Counted from the first letter of the stretch, positions 49,081 to 62,230 are shown. The stretch is 64,000 nucleotides of DNA from Epiperipatus broadwayi (GCA_028023455.1 JAQFVV010012420.1:994001-1058000); one strand, 5' to 3'. The notes: generated from the letters alone by a model not told the origin. Made by a program: numbers and translations.

Positions 49081-51615
49081 AAAACTCCCAAAAATACCAT
49101 ATTAAAAACTGTTTTTATTTGGTATCATAATGTGTTTTTTCCTTTGTCTATAATAAATAATTTTTCCATTTGATAGCACAAAATCACTAAAAGTAAAAAG
49201 CACAAGATCACACAGATCAGCATGTTTTACAACTTGGTCATTTATATATGAGAAAAGTTAGTAACCTGTATATATTTGACATGGAATTAGTCTTGCCATG
49301 ATTCTAGAATGGTATGACATCATAAATGTGATATGTATGTGTATGATTAAATGCACATTCATATATAGATATAAATTACTAATGAAAATAAGTAATAAGT
49401 TTAAATAAATTAAAGAATTTTAAATGATTGATTATTTTAAAATAGGAAATAAAAGTTACTTATAATTTTTAAGATTAGAGAAAATATTCTCTAAAAGTAA
49501 AAACAGTTTAATTAATGAGTTGATACAGATATATAAAACAATTAAAGGAATTCGAGTTTAGATTTCCTTCATGAGATAAACTACATGTATAAGCTAAAAA
49601 ATAACTCATTAATTAAAGATTGAGAGATAATGATTTAAATTCTCGTATCTAGCATGGAGTAGTGAAAGGAAAAATCACCTGAGTGGATGGATGGAAATAC
49701 TTCAGGAATTGAAACAATGAATGAACTCAGTGCAAATTAGATTAAGAAAAGAACACTTCATTCTTGGAGCTTCATCTGTGCGCACATGACTTATAAATCA
49801 GTGCAGAACATCACCCACATTGCACAGGGACTTCATGTATGGAGAGCTGGCCTTCAAATGTGTTAACAGCCAGCTGCGATTCATATAGGTCATAATAATT
49901 TATAATATGATTTATGTACACCTATGGGCTTAGGTATATATATATATAATGTATACAGATGTATATATAATTAAGTTCCAACCAGTAACCACCTAAACAT
50001 TCACAGTAAATATAGTAACTAATATTTCTGACTGTTGTCAAGGCAACCTTCTCACCTTTTTTTTAATAGCAAGAATGGAAATCCATTCTTACTAATGGTC
50101 CATTGAATATATATGGACACATAAAGATTGCAACTTGACTACAGAGCATGAAATATTGTTACAATGAAGTTCAAATAAACCTCTTTAAACATGAAATACA
50201 CATGTCACTATAATGCAGACTAATAAATAGTCATCTATAACATTATTTAATGCAATACTTTTAAATTGCCCATGTATTATTTAGAAATAATAAGCGAAAT
50301 AGTGCCTAAAGCTAATCTGGGATAATGATGTAATTAAGTTCCAACCAGTAACCATATAATTAGTAATGTAGTTAGAAATTGCTAAAAATATTTAGTATTA
50401 AATTGCATTTAATCTCAACCTAATAGACTTGTGTCATTACTGGTAAATTATTATTGTTAAATAAGTCTGGAATAGTTAAGTTCACAGACAAGGTGTCCAA
50501 CAGTATAGAAGGCTGGACATAGCAAAATATAAACTTTGAATAATTATTACCGGCCAAAAACATGAATAATACATCATAGCAGGAACAATACCAAAGTACC
50601 ATCTTTGTAAACATAAAAGCATTTATAATTTTTTTTTTCTGTCCGAATTAAGTGATTTAAAAAACAAAATATCTTATTAAAAGTAAGCTCATTAAATCGA
50701 TTCATTTCTGAGTTGAATTTTTCTTTGCATATATCAATAGAGATCAATTAATTATTTTGTAAAACAGATATCTTAATATATTATAATTATTTTCTCTCTC
50801 TCTCTTTTTTTTTATATATTCTGGATGATAGTAGCCACATCAAGTTTCAGAGTTGGAGCAAGGCAATATTTTGCTGATGACCGTACATTTTCCTCCCTGA
50901 TAGTGGTAGAAAAAAAGTGTACGATTTTACTTTGATCGTATGAAATATTTTCATCTGATATCATCCTGTTCAAATGCTCATAAGAACAGTCAGAATGAAG
51001 ACAGATCGACTATAAATATTTTGATAGTGAAACGCATTATGGATTGAAATATTTTTTACCGTATTAACTACTTTGAAGTCTGCTCATTTAACATTTTTCC
51101 TAAACTAATATATGGATGGCCAAGTGCATGCACTGACATTACACATACAAAAAACACTTGCATAATCAAACTATAATGCTTCAATCTATTTCTTTTTCTA
51201 TATGCCGAAATTAAATACCAGAAGTTAATATTTTGATCTCTGAAGTTTTAGACTAAAATCGATAATGTTAAGTTTTCTTTTTAATTGGGGAAAAAAAATT
51301 GATATCGGATATTTTTATAAAGACTGTCAATATTAAAAGCTTTTTCATTTCATTTTTATGATGTTAAAATTTTGTAATAAAACGGAAACGAAAAGAATAG
51401 AATAAACCCTCTGCTTTTGTTTAAAGAAACATTTTCATCTTTAAAAAGAAATTTAAAACTTCAGTAACATCTTTGATGATCTGAAAAGTAATAACGAATT
51501 GAATTTTGTCCCCCTCTATAATTATGAGACTTTAAATCGATGATGACTTCATGTTCAAAAGCCTTTTATTTTTTTTGTACCTTTTGTCATAGTGATTTTT
51601 TGTTATTATCATAAA
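49081..51615. other. AT-rich DNA; dispersed direct repeat and a mixed-composition island
   Basis: TAATTAAGTTCCAACCAGTA recurs at about 49970 and 50334 and continues CC in both, 365 bp apart. The block 49660-49900 is less AT-rich and unrecognised. 50815-51010 is unique, of mixed composition and without repeats in the window. No gene seen; the frame 50420-50614 (minus) has no domain. Confidence 0.5.
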
Positions 51616-51742
51616 TATAAAAGAAGTCTTGCATTGGTGGTCGAGAGGTCAGCGCGACTGCCTTACAAGCACTTGCCCGGGTTGCGGATTCGCGTCCCGG
51701 CCGATGCTATGACACTTGAAAAAAAATATATATAAAAAGAAG
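51616..51742 (+). mobile_element. tRNA-Val-like SINE with target-site duplication
   Basis: The tRNA-like part is 51631-51707. The 7-bp acceptor-like stem GCATTGG/CCGATGC closes it, a D stem GTCG/CGAC is intact, and the anticodon loop CTTACAA (anticodon TAC, Val) lies in TGC...GCA. The T arm is abnormal: CCGGG/CCCGG enclose 14 nt instead of 7, though a B-box-like GGATTCGCGTCC is present. A short tail and A/TA-rich end follow. Direct repeats TATAAAAGAAG (51616-51626) and TATAAAAAGAAG (51731-51742) flank it. Its GC-rich composition contrasts with its surroundings, so it is fairly young or conserved. Confidence 0.8.
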
Positions 51743-53735
51743 GAAGACCTATTTTTTTCTTCATACCTTTTGTTTTTTTAAGAATGCATATATAAAAATA
51801 TGTAAACACACATATAAGTATACATTTTTAACATCATATAGTATATCAATGATTTTTTTTTACATTTTTTAAATAATCAGAACTCTACAAATTTTATCTG
51901 ACACCCGATTGTGTTTAAAAGGGATCAAATTGTTGATACCCAATTAGTTGAGACAATATTTTCCAAAGCTGTTGAACTATTTAATAATTCAAGACTGATT
52001 AATTCATGAATAAATGACCGCTTTTGCTAAAGATAAGAAAATTATAGTGAACAGTCCAAATGAACCTGCACAGTTTAAACCAATAAAATAAATTAGTTTT
52101 AACTTAGATCATAAATTCAGAAAGACATAAAAATAAGCAGTTATTAGTTTATTATATAAGTAACCAATAGTAATAGTTGAATAATTAATCTAAAATTCCC
52201 TCTGTGATCTTTTACTATAATATCAGCTGGATTTTCTCAAAATGATTTATTCTGCTCACAGCAAATAGCAAGAATCGGTATTCATAAATGAGTTTTAGAT
52301 TTGAAATGAATGCCAAAATATTTTGATTTTTATAAAAGAATGACAAGAAATATGACACGTAAGATCTTCTATATATTTTTTTGATTGAATTTTATGACAA
52401 TTAAAATAAATCTATTAACAAAATTTCTATTTTTAAAAATTATATATTAAAATTCATAATTTATGAATAAATTTAAAATTAATCGCTTTAAAAATGTTTA
52501 AAATTTTGATTTTATAATAATGTTTACATTATATCAGCTTTATTGGTTTTTTTTTTATGTTTAGGTTAACTTTATGGAATATATAATATTTTACTTTTAA
52601 GATCATATAAACCAAAATTATTTTAAAAAATGCATCTCCAAGCATAAATAATCAGTGATCTAAATTAAAACTTTAACCTTTTAGTACTAAGGGTTGTAGA
52701 TCTGATATTAATATTTTATATGTGTAAAAATTGAAAATATAACAACTTTCTAAATATGTTCAGAATTAATTAAACACAAGCTTTTATGCTTTTAAAAGGA
52801 TTTCTCCATGCATTTTAGAGATAAATTTCAGATATGACACGATTAAGTAAAGTCCTTAATAAAAGCAGCCATTGATAATTAAAATCACACCATCTAATAA
52901 TAAAATCAAAAGTGAATCTACTTTCAATTTAGTGTCTTAGATTAATATTTTAATATAAAACCCCATAAAAAACACTATTATCTGTCAATTTTTATAAGAG
53001 AGTTTGATTTAATTAAGAAATAGTTACCATTTGCAGTTTTCACCTTTATACAATCTAAGATGATAATTGAATTCACTTTCGATTTAATAGACAGCATGAT
53101 TTCACTTTTCAATGCATCTTTCTAATTGGTACTTTGCTTGATTATATCACAACTAAGACATTATCTATAAAATGGACAAACAATCATCAAATATCACACA
53201 TGAAGAAGTAGTTATGTTCTGGATAACCAATTGCTAAAACTAATGAATTAGCAATAAAAATTCTCTCAACCAATATTTTATTTCTCCAGCACAATATTGG
53301 TCAGTACCTAAATCATTGGTTTCTTAAAGTATGATTTTAATAAAGTAACACTGATGAACTGGTTATATTTTCCTAGCAATTATCACTCCAACTTTTTCAT
53401 CTGGTCATAAAGATATATCAGCTTTATTTGTTTTGAAGGTAAAAACACTTCTATTCATTCCAATATTATCTTCTGGATTCAAAGGACTGATTTATCTATT
53501 TCTCTATTTTTTTAAAGCATTTCCCTATCACAATAAGTTATCTATTATCTAGCACCCTTGAGAGCTATTGGAACTTTTTTTATGTGTTAGATGATTCACA
53601 TAATAAATCCTAAGCTATGCAGTCAAGTTGAGAATTAAATAAAGAATGGTTGCAATTAATCTTAAAATAACAATTTACTGAATTAACAAATTACAAAATA
53701 AAGAAAATTATATACAAATCACATTTCATTACTAT
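51743..53735. other. AT-rich DNA, no feature recognised
   Basis: Long AT-rich stretch; no domain-bearing frame or shared repeat found. Confidence 0.55.
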
Positions 53736-53862
53736 CCTGTGCAGTTTGTCAGAGCTGGTAGATCAACCTAGGATGGGTATGTCCCAGAATCGATTCTGGC
53801 ACTCACAGTCTGATGCTCAAACTTCTTACAAACTCCCAAGCAATAATGCTATATGACTTTAT
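53736..53862 (+). repeat. tRNA-derived SINE copy (family D)
   Basis: An A-box-like GTCAGAGCTGGTAGATCA and a B-box-like AGAATCGATTCTGGCAC lie at tRNA spacing. They are followed by the family body ending CAATAATGCTATATGAC and a T-rich tail. It sits directly upstream of a second copy in the same orientation. Confidence 0.82.
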
Positions 53863-53990
53863 TCTGCATGGTTTGGCTTAGCTGGTAGAGCATCTGATTT
53901 GGAATTGGAAAGTTCCAGAATCGATTCTAGCACTTGAACATCTTATGGATTCCTGTGCAATAATACCATATGTCATTTTTTATTTCATTA
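53863..53990 (+). repeat. Second tandem SINE copy (family D)
   Basis: The best preserved copy: GGCTTAGCTGGTAGAGCATC is close to a Lys-type tRNA 5' half, with AGAATCGATTCTAGCAC as B box. The body and tail CAATAATACCATATGTCATT match the first copy. The tandem arrangement may come from insertion into the tail of the first. Confidence 0.85.
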
Positions 53991-54024
53991 CATACCAAAT
54001 ACCTCATTATCTATAGTGGGTATA

Positions 54025-54265
54025 TTTAAAAATAAAAGCTAGTCTGGGATATTGAATGAGTAAGTGCACTAGGTAGGAATTTTTTATGCATTAACCTTCT
54101 GACATCCAATGATTACCATGGTTTGCATTAAGTGGCATCATTATGTGGAGGTAGTTGCTCAGTGTAAACAGATTGTGTAAGCATAAAAAATAATGGTCAT
54201 GTGATGTTACAGTAGTTTAATACTATACCAGCCAGCTTGCAACAGGGTGCCACTAGATGTCTAAC
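54025..54265 (+). repeat. Family A partial copy
   Basis: Starts inside the unit at AAGCTAGTCTGGGATATTG and runs through CTTCTGACATCCA and GCATAAAAAATAATGGTCATG to ATACTATACCAGCC. It is single and in plus orientation, without the inverted partner seen elsewhere. Confidence 0.75.
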
Positions 54266-55360
54266 CTAGAATATTTGTAATTTGTTGATATGGATATTCA
54301 TTACAAGTACCTACCATAACTGTCTCATCATATACCGATCAATTATTACCACTTTCATGGAGAGCAGAGATTCTTGTTAAATAAATAATTGGCAGAGCAG
54401 ACAACAGTAAACAAATGCCAGACAAATCTAACAATTAACAATAATGTTTATTAATCATGACAAAACAATGAAATTAAAAAAACTTACACTAATAGATGGT
54501 TTTGAACTGTAGTTAGCTCAATCATATATTAAAATTGAATATAACCTTTTTTAAAGAAGTAGTTTAGGTATTTGACAGTTGATTGATTCTATTCTCCCCT
54601 TTATTCTTCCTTTCAAATTAACTTTATATCTTAAAATAATTGAGTGTTATTATAATAGAACTTTTCATATGCTTGATCATTATAGATGTGTGCACAAATC
54701 TTTGCAATAACATTAAATTATAAGTAAACATTGGCAGACTTTATTATTAGAAAAGTTCACATATGCAGCTTTTACTAACAAAACTCATATGCAGTGCATG
54801 ATCCTGGCCATGAGAGGAAACATATCATGAACAATAATAAATAGGCCCATAAATAACCTGCATTAAAGAAAAGTAAAAAATATATATGAATGCATGGGAA
54901 GATTTACTACCCTTGACCTAATGCAAAATCAATAATGACTACTAATTTCATATGGTAAATAAACATTGGTTAAAACAGATAAAAATATATAAAATGAGCA
55001 TGGGTTTGCTGAACCCAGCTCTGTAGAGCAGTAAGCGTAGAAATAAATAGAAGGCTGAATATATAAATAAACTTCCCCATGGTATATAGAAGGGACCATT
55101 TTATATGCACACACAAGTAGAACAATCTCTTTTTTTCAGACACATATGATATAAACTATAAAAAAAAAAACTGCCAAAACTCTAAACAGTTAACGCTTAT
55201 ATAAAGTTATTATACACCCATTCACATATGTTAAGTAAAAAATAAATATATCAAATTTAAAGATAAAATCAAAGATAATTTTGGTGATGATTGTATATAT
55301 ATATGCATATAATAGGTAATAAATTTTTGTGGATTTTATAAATTAAATATTTTTAAACAG
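54266..55360. other. AT-rich DNA, no gene seen
   Basis: No shared repeat noticed. The minus-strand frame 54929-55114 has no domain. Confidence 0.5.
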
Positions 55361-57110
55361 CAGGGATTTACACACAAGCACATGCACTTTTATGTTGATA
55401 TAATAACTCAACGATGTTTTGGTGAGTACAAAGAATACTCTCAGACCAAACCACAAGATAAAGACTTTGAAGAAGATAAGAGTGGCTAGCTTATCTTTTG
55501 TACCTAAATTCAATTATATAGGCCAATCTAAAGCATCTTAGTTCGAGAGTATGAAGATGTTTCTTTATTCACTTCACATACATTAATTTCTTTCTGTATT
55601 TAACGTTCACAAAAAATTTTAATTTACTATGTGTAAATAAGCAAATATTTTATTTAGTGCCATGCTTGCAATTATATTTCATTCCAATATCAGCCTTTCA
55701 AGCTAATTGAGCACGCGCCTTTTGAATGTTAAATAAATGAATATTCTCTTCTTCAATCCAAGATATAGTATTTATGCAGGAATAAAAAGAATCCCTCTTA
55801 TTCCTACCACTCATATTTTTTTACATGAGCAAATCTGAAGAACTGTTAAAGAGAGCATGAGTAGATTCTTACTTTAAATTACTATTTACGATGTTTTTTG
55901 GCTGAATGACGTCGGTGTAATTACTTAGAATTTACTAAAAGTCATTCTTACTGAAACTTAATTATGAGTAAATAAGAAAATATTTTATTTAGCGCCATGC
56001 TTGCAATTATATTTAATTCCAATATCAGCCTTTCAAGCTAATTGAGCATGCGCCTTTTGAGTGTTAAATAAATGAATACTCTTTTCTTCAATCCAAGCTA
56101 TAGTATTTATGCAGGAATAAAAAGAATCCCTCTTATTCCTACGACTCAAATTCTTTTATATGAGCAAATCTGAAGAACTGTTAAAGAGAGCGTGAGTAGA
56201 TTCTCACATTTACTCATAATTAAGTTTCAGTAAAAATGATGTTTAGTAAATTCTAAGTAATTACACCAACGTCATTCAGCCAAAAAACATCGTAAATAGT
56301 AATTTAAAGTGAGAATCTACTCACGCTCTCTTTAACAGTTCTTCAGATTTGCTCATATAAAAGAATTTGAGTCGTAGGAATAAGAGGGATTCTTTTTATT
56401 CCTGCATAAATACTATATCTTGGATTGAAGAAGAGAGTATTCATTTATTTAACACTCAAAAGGCGCGTGCTCAATTAGCTTGAAAGGCTGATATTGGAAT
56501 GAAATTTACTATGTGTTAATATTACAAAATATTAGAAATTATGAAATATTCAATTTTATTTACTAGCACAGTGATCATATGTAACTTTTAAACAGCTTTG
56601 GTTTGAGAGTATCCTCCACATTCAACAAAACAATTTTGAGCTATTGTAACAACATTACAGTGCATGTGCTTAGTGTGTAAATCCCTGCTGCTTAAAAATT
56701 ATATACAATCTCTGTGCTAGTAAATAAAATTGAATATTACATAATTTTAATATTTCATAATATTAGCATGTAATAAATTGAAAAATTTTGTGAATGTTAA
56801 TATGCAGAAATAAATTAATGTATGTAAAGTGAATAAAGAAACATCTTCATGCTCTCAAACTAAGATCCTTTAGGTTGACCTATATAATTGAATTTAAATA
56901 CAAAAGATAAGATGGCCATTCTTATTTTATCCAAAGTCTTTATCTTGTGCTTTGGATTGAGAGTATCCTCTGTACTCAACAAAATATTGTTCAGCTATTA
57001 TAATATTACAGCGCATTTGCTTAGGCTGTAAATTCCTGCTGTTTAAAAACTATGTGCAATCACTGTGCTAGTGAATAAAATTGAATATTACATTAATGCA
57101 AATATTGAAA
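55361..57110. mobile_element. Nested foldback complex (family C ends, separate inner palindrome)
   Basis: Outer inverted arms, about 55361-55640 and 56765-57052, share AACAGCAGGGATTTAC / GTAAATTCCTGCTGTT, GAGAATACTCTCA / TGAGAGTATCCTC and GAAACATCTTCATG / CATGAAGATGTTTC. Inside, a block (GCTTGCAATTATATTTCATT ... GCATGAGTAGATTCT) occurs directly at 55650-55865 and 55985-56203, then inverted at about 56300-56510. A second right-end piece with AGCACAGTGATC/TGTGCTAGT words lies at 56526-56780. The order suggests one foldback element inserted into another, followed by duplication. No coding sequence. Confidence 0.85.
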
Positions 57111-60100
57111 TTGTAAAGGGAATTTTCTGTGTTTTAATCTAGATAATTTTAGCTATAATGTAACCAGGCAATCAAATAATTAAAATTAAAAATTGTAGGC
57201 TGAAATCATGTCATGGAATAATAGTACATTTATAAGACTCAGCCTAAAGTTCCCATTATATTTATATCTATATGATTAAATAATTTTGGGTTTTAAATTA
57301 TATATGACATTAAAATGACTAACTTTATACAGAGTATTAATATCAACGTGCAGATGATATTGATATAGCATTTAAAAAGTTGATCATTTCATTGTTTACA
57401 TATATATATTATTTGATACTCAAAATCTTGTAATACAGCTTTAGAGAGGATAAGTAAAATACTACATATACATAAACAGATAGATTGGGTATTGTAGTTT
57501 AATAATATAAAAGGTTTTCAATTAGATGCATTTGGTCATCGTACTTATTCTCTAGTTATCTCAAATTATCTTTGAGTAGAAAACTAAATATATATAGGCA
57601 AACAGGCAGCGAAAATACAACATAATGCAGACCAAAGCTCTCTTCATTAGCCTTTAACGGTTGGAGAGAAAACTATTTGTCACACTAAACAATTGCTTGT
57701 TGGAGAGGCTAGTTATATGGGGGAAAAAGCCCTAAGATTGATTAAAAATCGGCTGAAATATCTTTAATTTCAACCCAGATTCCAAATTTGTCTCTTGAGA
57801 ATGACAGATGGATGCACACGTTTTTATAAATATATACAAAGAAAAGTAAACATTAAAATTATCGTATTATATTTCATCAGAGGCTATTACAGCACTATTT
57901 TTCTAAACTCTTGAAGCCATCAAACTTCACAATTTTCTGAATGGGAAACAGCTAAAGCGCGCATTAATTATTAAAGAAATCTAATTTCAATGCATTACTT
58001 GTATTAACAAAAAGCATTACTGATTAACATTATTAAGTTTTTCAAATGTCTAAATCAACTTAACATTCTGTAACATTTTTTTTAATTTATTGATTCAAAT
58101 AAAATAAACATTATTTGTACTGAAGTTTGTTTTTTAAATTTGAAATGCATTGCGCTTTATTAATTTCTTCGTTAATAAAGTAGATTTTCTTATTAAATAC
58201 TCTAAATTTAAAAATCCTTACAAGAATGAAATAAAGAAAGAGATTACAATTTTAGTTTTAAAAAGTGGTTTATTGATAATATCTAATTCGCTTTAAAATT
58301 ATATACTATACATTTTTTTGAATATATATTTTAACTATCAATAATGATGATATTATGCTGGATTCGAATTCCGACGTGGTTAGAATTTTTGTTTTTCAAA
58401 TAGCAGTTCATAGCTAAACACCCAATATCGTTTAATATACGGGTATCTGACTATATATATAGAGGGAAAGAAAGGGGAAAACGCTCAAACTCTCATCACT
58501 AGGTAATTAGCAAATCTACTGAATAATACTTTCTCCTTCTATGTCGCTCTAAGAAGGGGGGGGGGTCTGATTTGCGATGAATTATTTTAAAAAGCAATTT
58601 TTATTTGACTGTAATAAAAGTACAAATCTTTTCATCCACTAATTGCGTTATTTGTAAAAGACATTATTTTGCCTTAGGTTTTGGAATTGTTAATTTATTT
58701 TATTAGTCCATTATCCTTATAACAATCAATTATACATTTTATTGATATCTGTAATGCTGACTTTTGTATGTTTAATTCATTATTCCAAAATTCTGCTATT
58801 TTGTTTAGTAGAACAGCATTTAAACCATTTAAATTATATTTGATTAACTATCTCTTAAAGTTTATTCTGAAATTAAGATAACAGAATAAAATTTTAATAT
58901 AATTTAAGTATCATAAGCAGTAGCAGAGTACCACAAATGACAATCAAGTATTATCTCTTAATCGTAATAATCAAACAATTATTTAGAAAGTAAACGTAAT
59001 AATTTATAGCATTCATCTAATGCCCTATGCAGTTTAACACAATGGTAGGAATGACAAATTCAACAACTAAATGTTCAATTTTCAACAGATTAAAGTAAAA
59101 CAAAAATCACTTTGGTCAATTGAAGAAACTATTATGTTCAACCTGTCACTTTCATGTTTGAACATCACAGGATTTCCTACTAAGCACTAAATTAATAGTA
59201 AAATTAATACTATTTTAATGTTCGTCTAAACATTTGTAATGATGGTATTCTACTTGTAATTATACATTGGATTGTTTCCATCATTTATAATTGATTATTA
59301 AATATCTTTAAATTTTTACTTCATTTAAACTTTTCAAATACTGAGTGTTAGTAATAGCACACAGGTTACTATATAACACAATGCTTTGTCTGCTATTACT
59401 CTTCTCTTTTCTTCATATGTTGATGACTTGGCCAATAACAATACTAGCATGGGAATCAATTCTGGGATCTTTAGATTCATGAATACTGTAATTTAGGGTG
59501 TTGCTTTAACCTTCTATGATATTCTATCAAAGACAATAGATAATACAACTTTTTGTATATTTATCTATAATGGTTTTCTTGATTGCTCTAATTTTTCTTA
59601 AGGGCAATATTAATGAGTGGCTTCCAAAGGTTATAAATTATCATATCAAGTTATGCATTATCATGCAAGCAATATCTTTAATTTTTATTTTTACTGTTCA
59701 ACATTCTTGTCTTTTCCAAAACCTATGTCGAATGTGCTCTTTTAATCATCTTTTTAATGAATTGGCTGGTTACACTAATATATATTCTTTCACATTCACA
59801 TAGCATTTCATAGATGCAGTTTTGTTTATCAGTATATTCAGTTTAAGTTTTGAGAATGTTAGGATTTATTTTAGTCGATGACTTTGGAAAGCTGTTCTAA
59901 TATTATATTAATTGCAAGGGTAGTTTATATGCTGTCTCTGGTATGTATAAAAACTTTGCAACTATAAACCAAACTTTTAACAAATATCAATGAATACTAT
60001 CAATCTTATGCTGGATTATGTGATAAACATTAGTTATGCAGCACACTTTTATTTTGCCATTTTTTCCTTCACAAACAGTTTTATGAGACCAGAAAGCAAG

Positions 60101-60460
60101 TCTACATTCATTTTGCATAAATGAGACAGATATTTGTAAGGGTGATCTTTTATGTATATTATGCGACTCTTCCATAAATTAGACATCATTTCATTGTAGT
60201 AAAATGAATTAGAACTGATATCATTCAAATAAATGGCATCAAAACTTGTCTTGTTTAAAAATTTTCAGTCTTTTAAATATATAATTGTATGATTAATTAT
60301 CTTGAAAAGTTGTGTGATGTTCAAACATTTTATTTGCAGTATAAACAGATTTTTTTTACAAAATTTATGTTATATAGCTGAGAAAAATCAACATTCAAAT
60401 TATTAATGCATATTAAAGACATGTAAATGTATTTTATTGGGAATTAAATTTAATGTTATT
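57111..60460. other. AT-rich DNA with one old SINE scrap and a mixed-composition island
   Basis: 57600-57830 and 57880-57970 are unique and less AT-rich. 59028-59110 has GCAGTTTAACACAATGGTAG, a decayed family D SINE head. A G(9) run is near 58557-58565. An isolated B-box-like GGATTCGAATTCC is at about 58361. Frames 59570-59803 and 59987-60175 lack domains. Confidence 0.5.
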
Positions 60461-60950
60461 ATTATAATTTAAGTAATAACCTGTATATTTATACTTTACG
60501 TTTGTCTTCAATACAATAATATTAAATCGTGCTTTCACACTTCCAACATAATGCTATAACAGCAAATTGAATACTAAATTAAATGGCTGAGCGCTTTCAA
60601 GAAGATGTACTTCTCATATTCATAGCCAGTTATGATCCTTTCTTTGGAATCATTATATAAATAAATCTGATATGCAAATTATATGCAGAGGACTCTTTTG
60701 CCATTAATCGTAAGGATGCATGTTTTGCGATATCTAAAAGATGGTCTTAGTGACTCATTTGCATATAATTTGCATATCATATTTATTTATAAAATGATTC
60801 CAAAGAAAGGATCATAACTGGCTATGAATATGAGAAGTACATCTTCTTGAAAGCGCTCAGCCATTTAATTTAGTATTCAATTTGTTGTTATAGCTTTGCG
60901 TTGGAAGTGTGAAAGCACAATTTAATATTATTATATTATAATTTAAGTAA
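60461..60950. mobile_element. Foldback element with ~165 bp arms and 16-bp flanking repeats
   Basis: The left arm (about 60520-60690) and right arm (about 60750-60926) are strongly inverted: GGCTGAGCGCTTTCAAGAAG / CTTCTTGAAAGCGCTCAGCC, GAAGTACATCTTC, CTTTCTTTGGAATCA / TGATTCCAAAGAAAG, TATGCAAATTATATGCA / TGCATATAATTTGCATA. A perfect 16-bp direct repeat, ATTATAATTTAAGTAA, lies at 60461-60476 and 60935-60950. The arms contain a SINE-like word also found at 35.4 kb. No frame of interest. Confidence 0.88.
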
Positions 60951-61485
60951 ATATTGGTAAAGCAAGTTTCTTTTATAAACAACTTTTTTGTAAATCTAAT
61001 AATGTTAATAATAAAATTAAAATAAATTATCAAACTGAAAGTCAAAATAAACTATGTACTTTCAAGCTTTTCCTTTGACATCTAGACATATTAATATATA
61101 AATGATTTTAACATTACTTTCAAATTGCCATTTTATTTAAATAAGGTTATAAATAGTTAAAAAATAAAATGAATGCAATGGAGAAACTTCACGTTATCTA
61201 GAAAATTGAAAGCTGTAATTTTATTTTTAAGTCAAGAATATTATGATTTAAAAAAAGAAAAAGAGTATTCTTTACACTACTTCCATCTATTGTAAACTTG
61301 ACTAATTAGTAGCTATCAGATAGTATTGGTAAATCTCATTATTAAATCAATTTTTGGCTTTTATTTAAATTATTAGCATCATCAGTATTTTAAAAAAAAT
61401 TTAACAACAAACAATAAATCCTTTTTTCTTTAAAAAAATATATACATTCTAAAAAATATAATATTTTTTTCATATAAATCCAATA
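60951..61485. other. AT-rich DNA, no feature recognised
   Basis: No repeat or domain-bearing frame; the right end of the frame 60857-61045 lies here and is chance. Confidence 0.5.
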
Positions 61486-61487
61486 AA

Positions 61488-61653
61488 TACTTTCTTATAT
61501 TCCAAACTTTTTGTTACATTTTTACTACACATTTATTTCTTTATATAACTACAAAAAAAAAGGCCTTGTATAGTAAATAAATGGGTTGTAGATATAAAAA
61601 AAAAAATGTGTATGTAAAAATGTAACAAAAAGTTTGGAATATAAGAAAGTAAG
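61488..61653. mobile_element. Short MITE-like inverted repeat
   Basis: ACTTTCTTATATTCCAAAC, then TTTTTGTTACATTTTTAC and TACACAT at about 61490-61531 are mirrored by ATGTGTATG, TAAAAATGTAACAAAAA and GTTTGGAATATAAGAAAGT at about 61605-61650. This leaves a ~75 bp loop with AAGGCCTTG. The arms are nearly perfect. No clear flanking duplication. Confidence 0.82.
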
Positions 61654-62230
61654 TATATGTAGTTTATATACTGTTGTATGTATATAAAAAGATAGTGATA
61701 AATGAAAAAGAAATGTTTTTGTTTTTTATGATGAGAAGGGTATATATATATATTTTATAATAATGATGATACTTATATAAGACTAAAACCTTAGTACATG
61801 TGCCTTGAGTGGTTAATTTTAGCAAGAGAGATCTCTACAAATCATAATGCAAGATTCGACTTTATAAAGATAAGAGGGATCCCTCTTATCTCTCAACCTA
61901 TTTTCTTAATATATAGGCAAATCTAAAGCATTTTGATTTGGGAGTATGAAGCTAATAAATTCTTCACTGATTAAGTCCACTATTTCTTTTAAACAGTAAC
62001 ACTCACAAAATCTTTCAATTTACAAGTCAATATTCAGATATTAAATTTAGAAATATTTTGAATCCATTTAAAGTTGTAAATATTAATTCCTATTAAGCAT
62101 GATGTCAGCACATAATACTTATATAAGGCTAAAATTTTAGTACATGTGCCTTGAGTGCTTAATTTTAGCAAGAGAGACCTCTTCAAATCATAACGCAAGA
62201 TTTGACTTTATGTAAATATATATATTATAG
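61654..62230 (+). repeat. Family C-like unit and its direct partial repeat
   Basis: GATACTTATATAAGACTAAA ... TTAGTACATGTGCCTTGAGT ... CAAGAGAGATCTCT at about 61767-61865 recurs at about 62114-62212 with few changes. The first copy continues with a small palindrome (ATAAGAGGGATCCCTCTTAT) and the TCACTGATTAAGTCCAC block shared with 47.27 kb. The second breaks off into a TA run. Confidence 0.75.

Noticed and set aside
58350-58385. Isolated tRNA-like B box (GGATTCGAATTCC)
   Set aside because: No A box at proper spacing and no pairing stems; likely chance or a very old SINE scrap.
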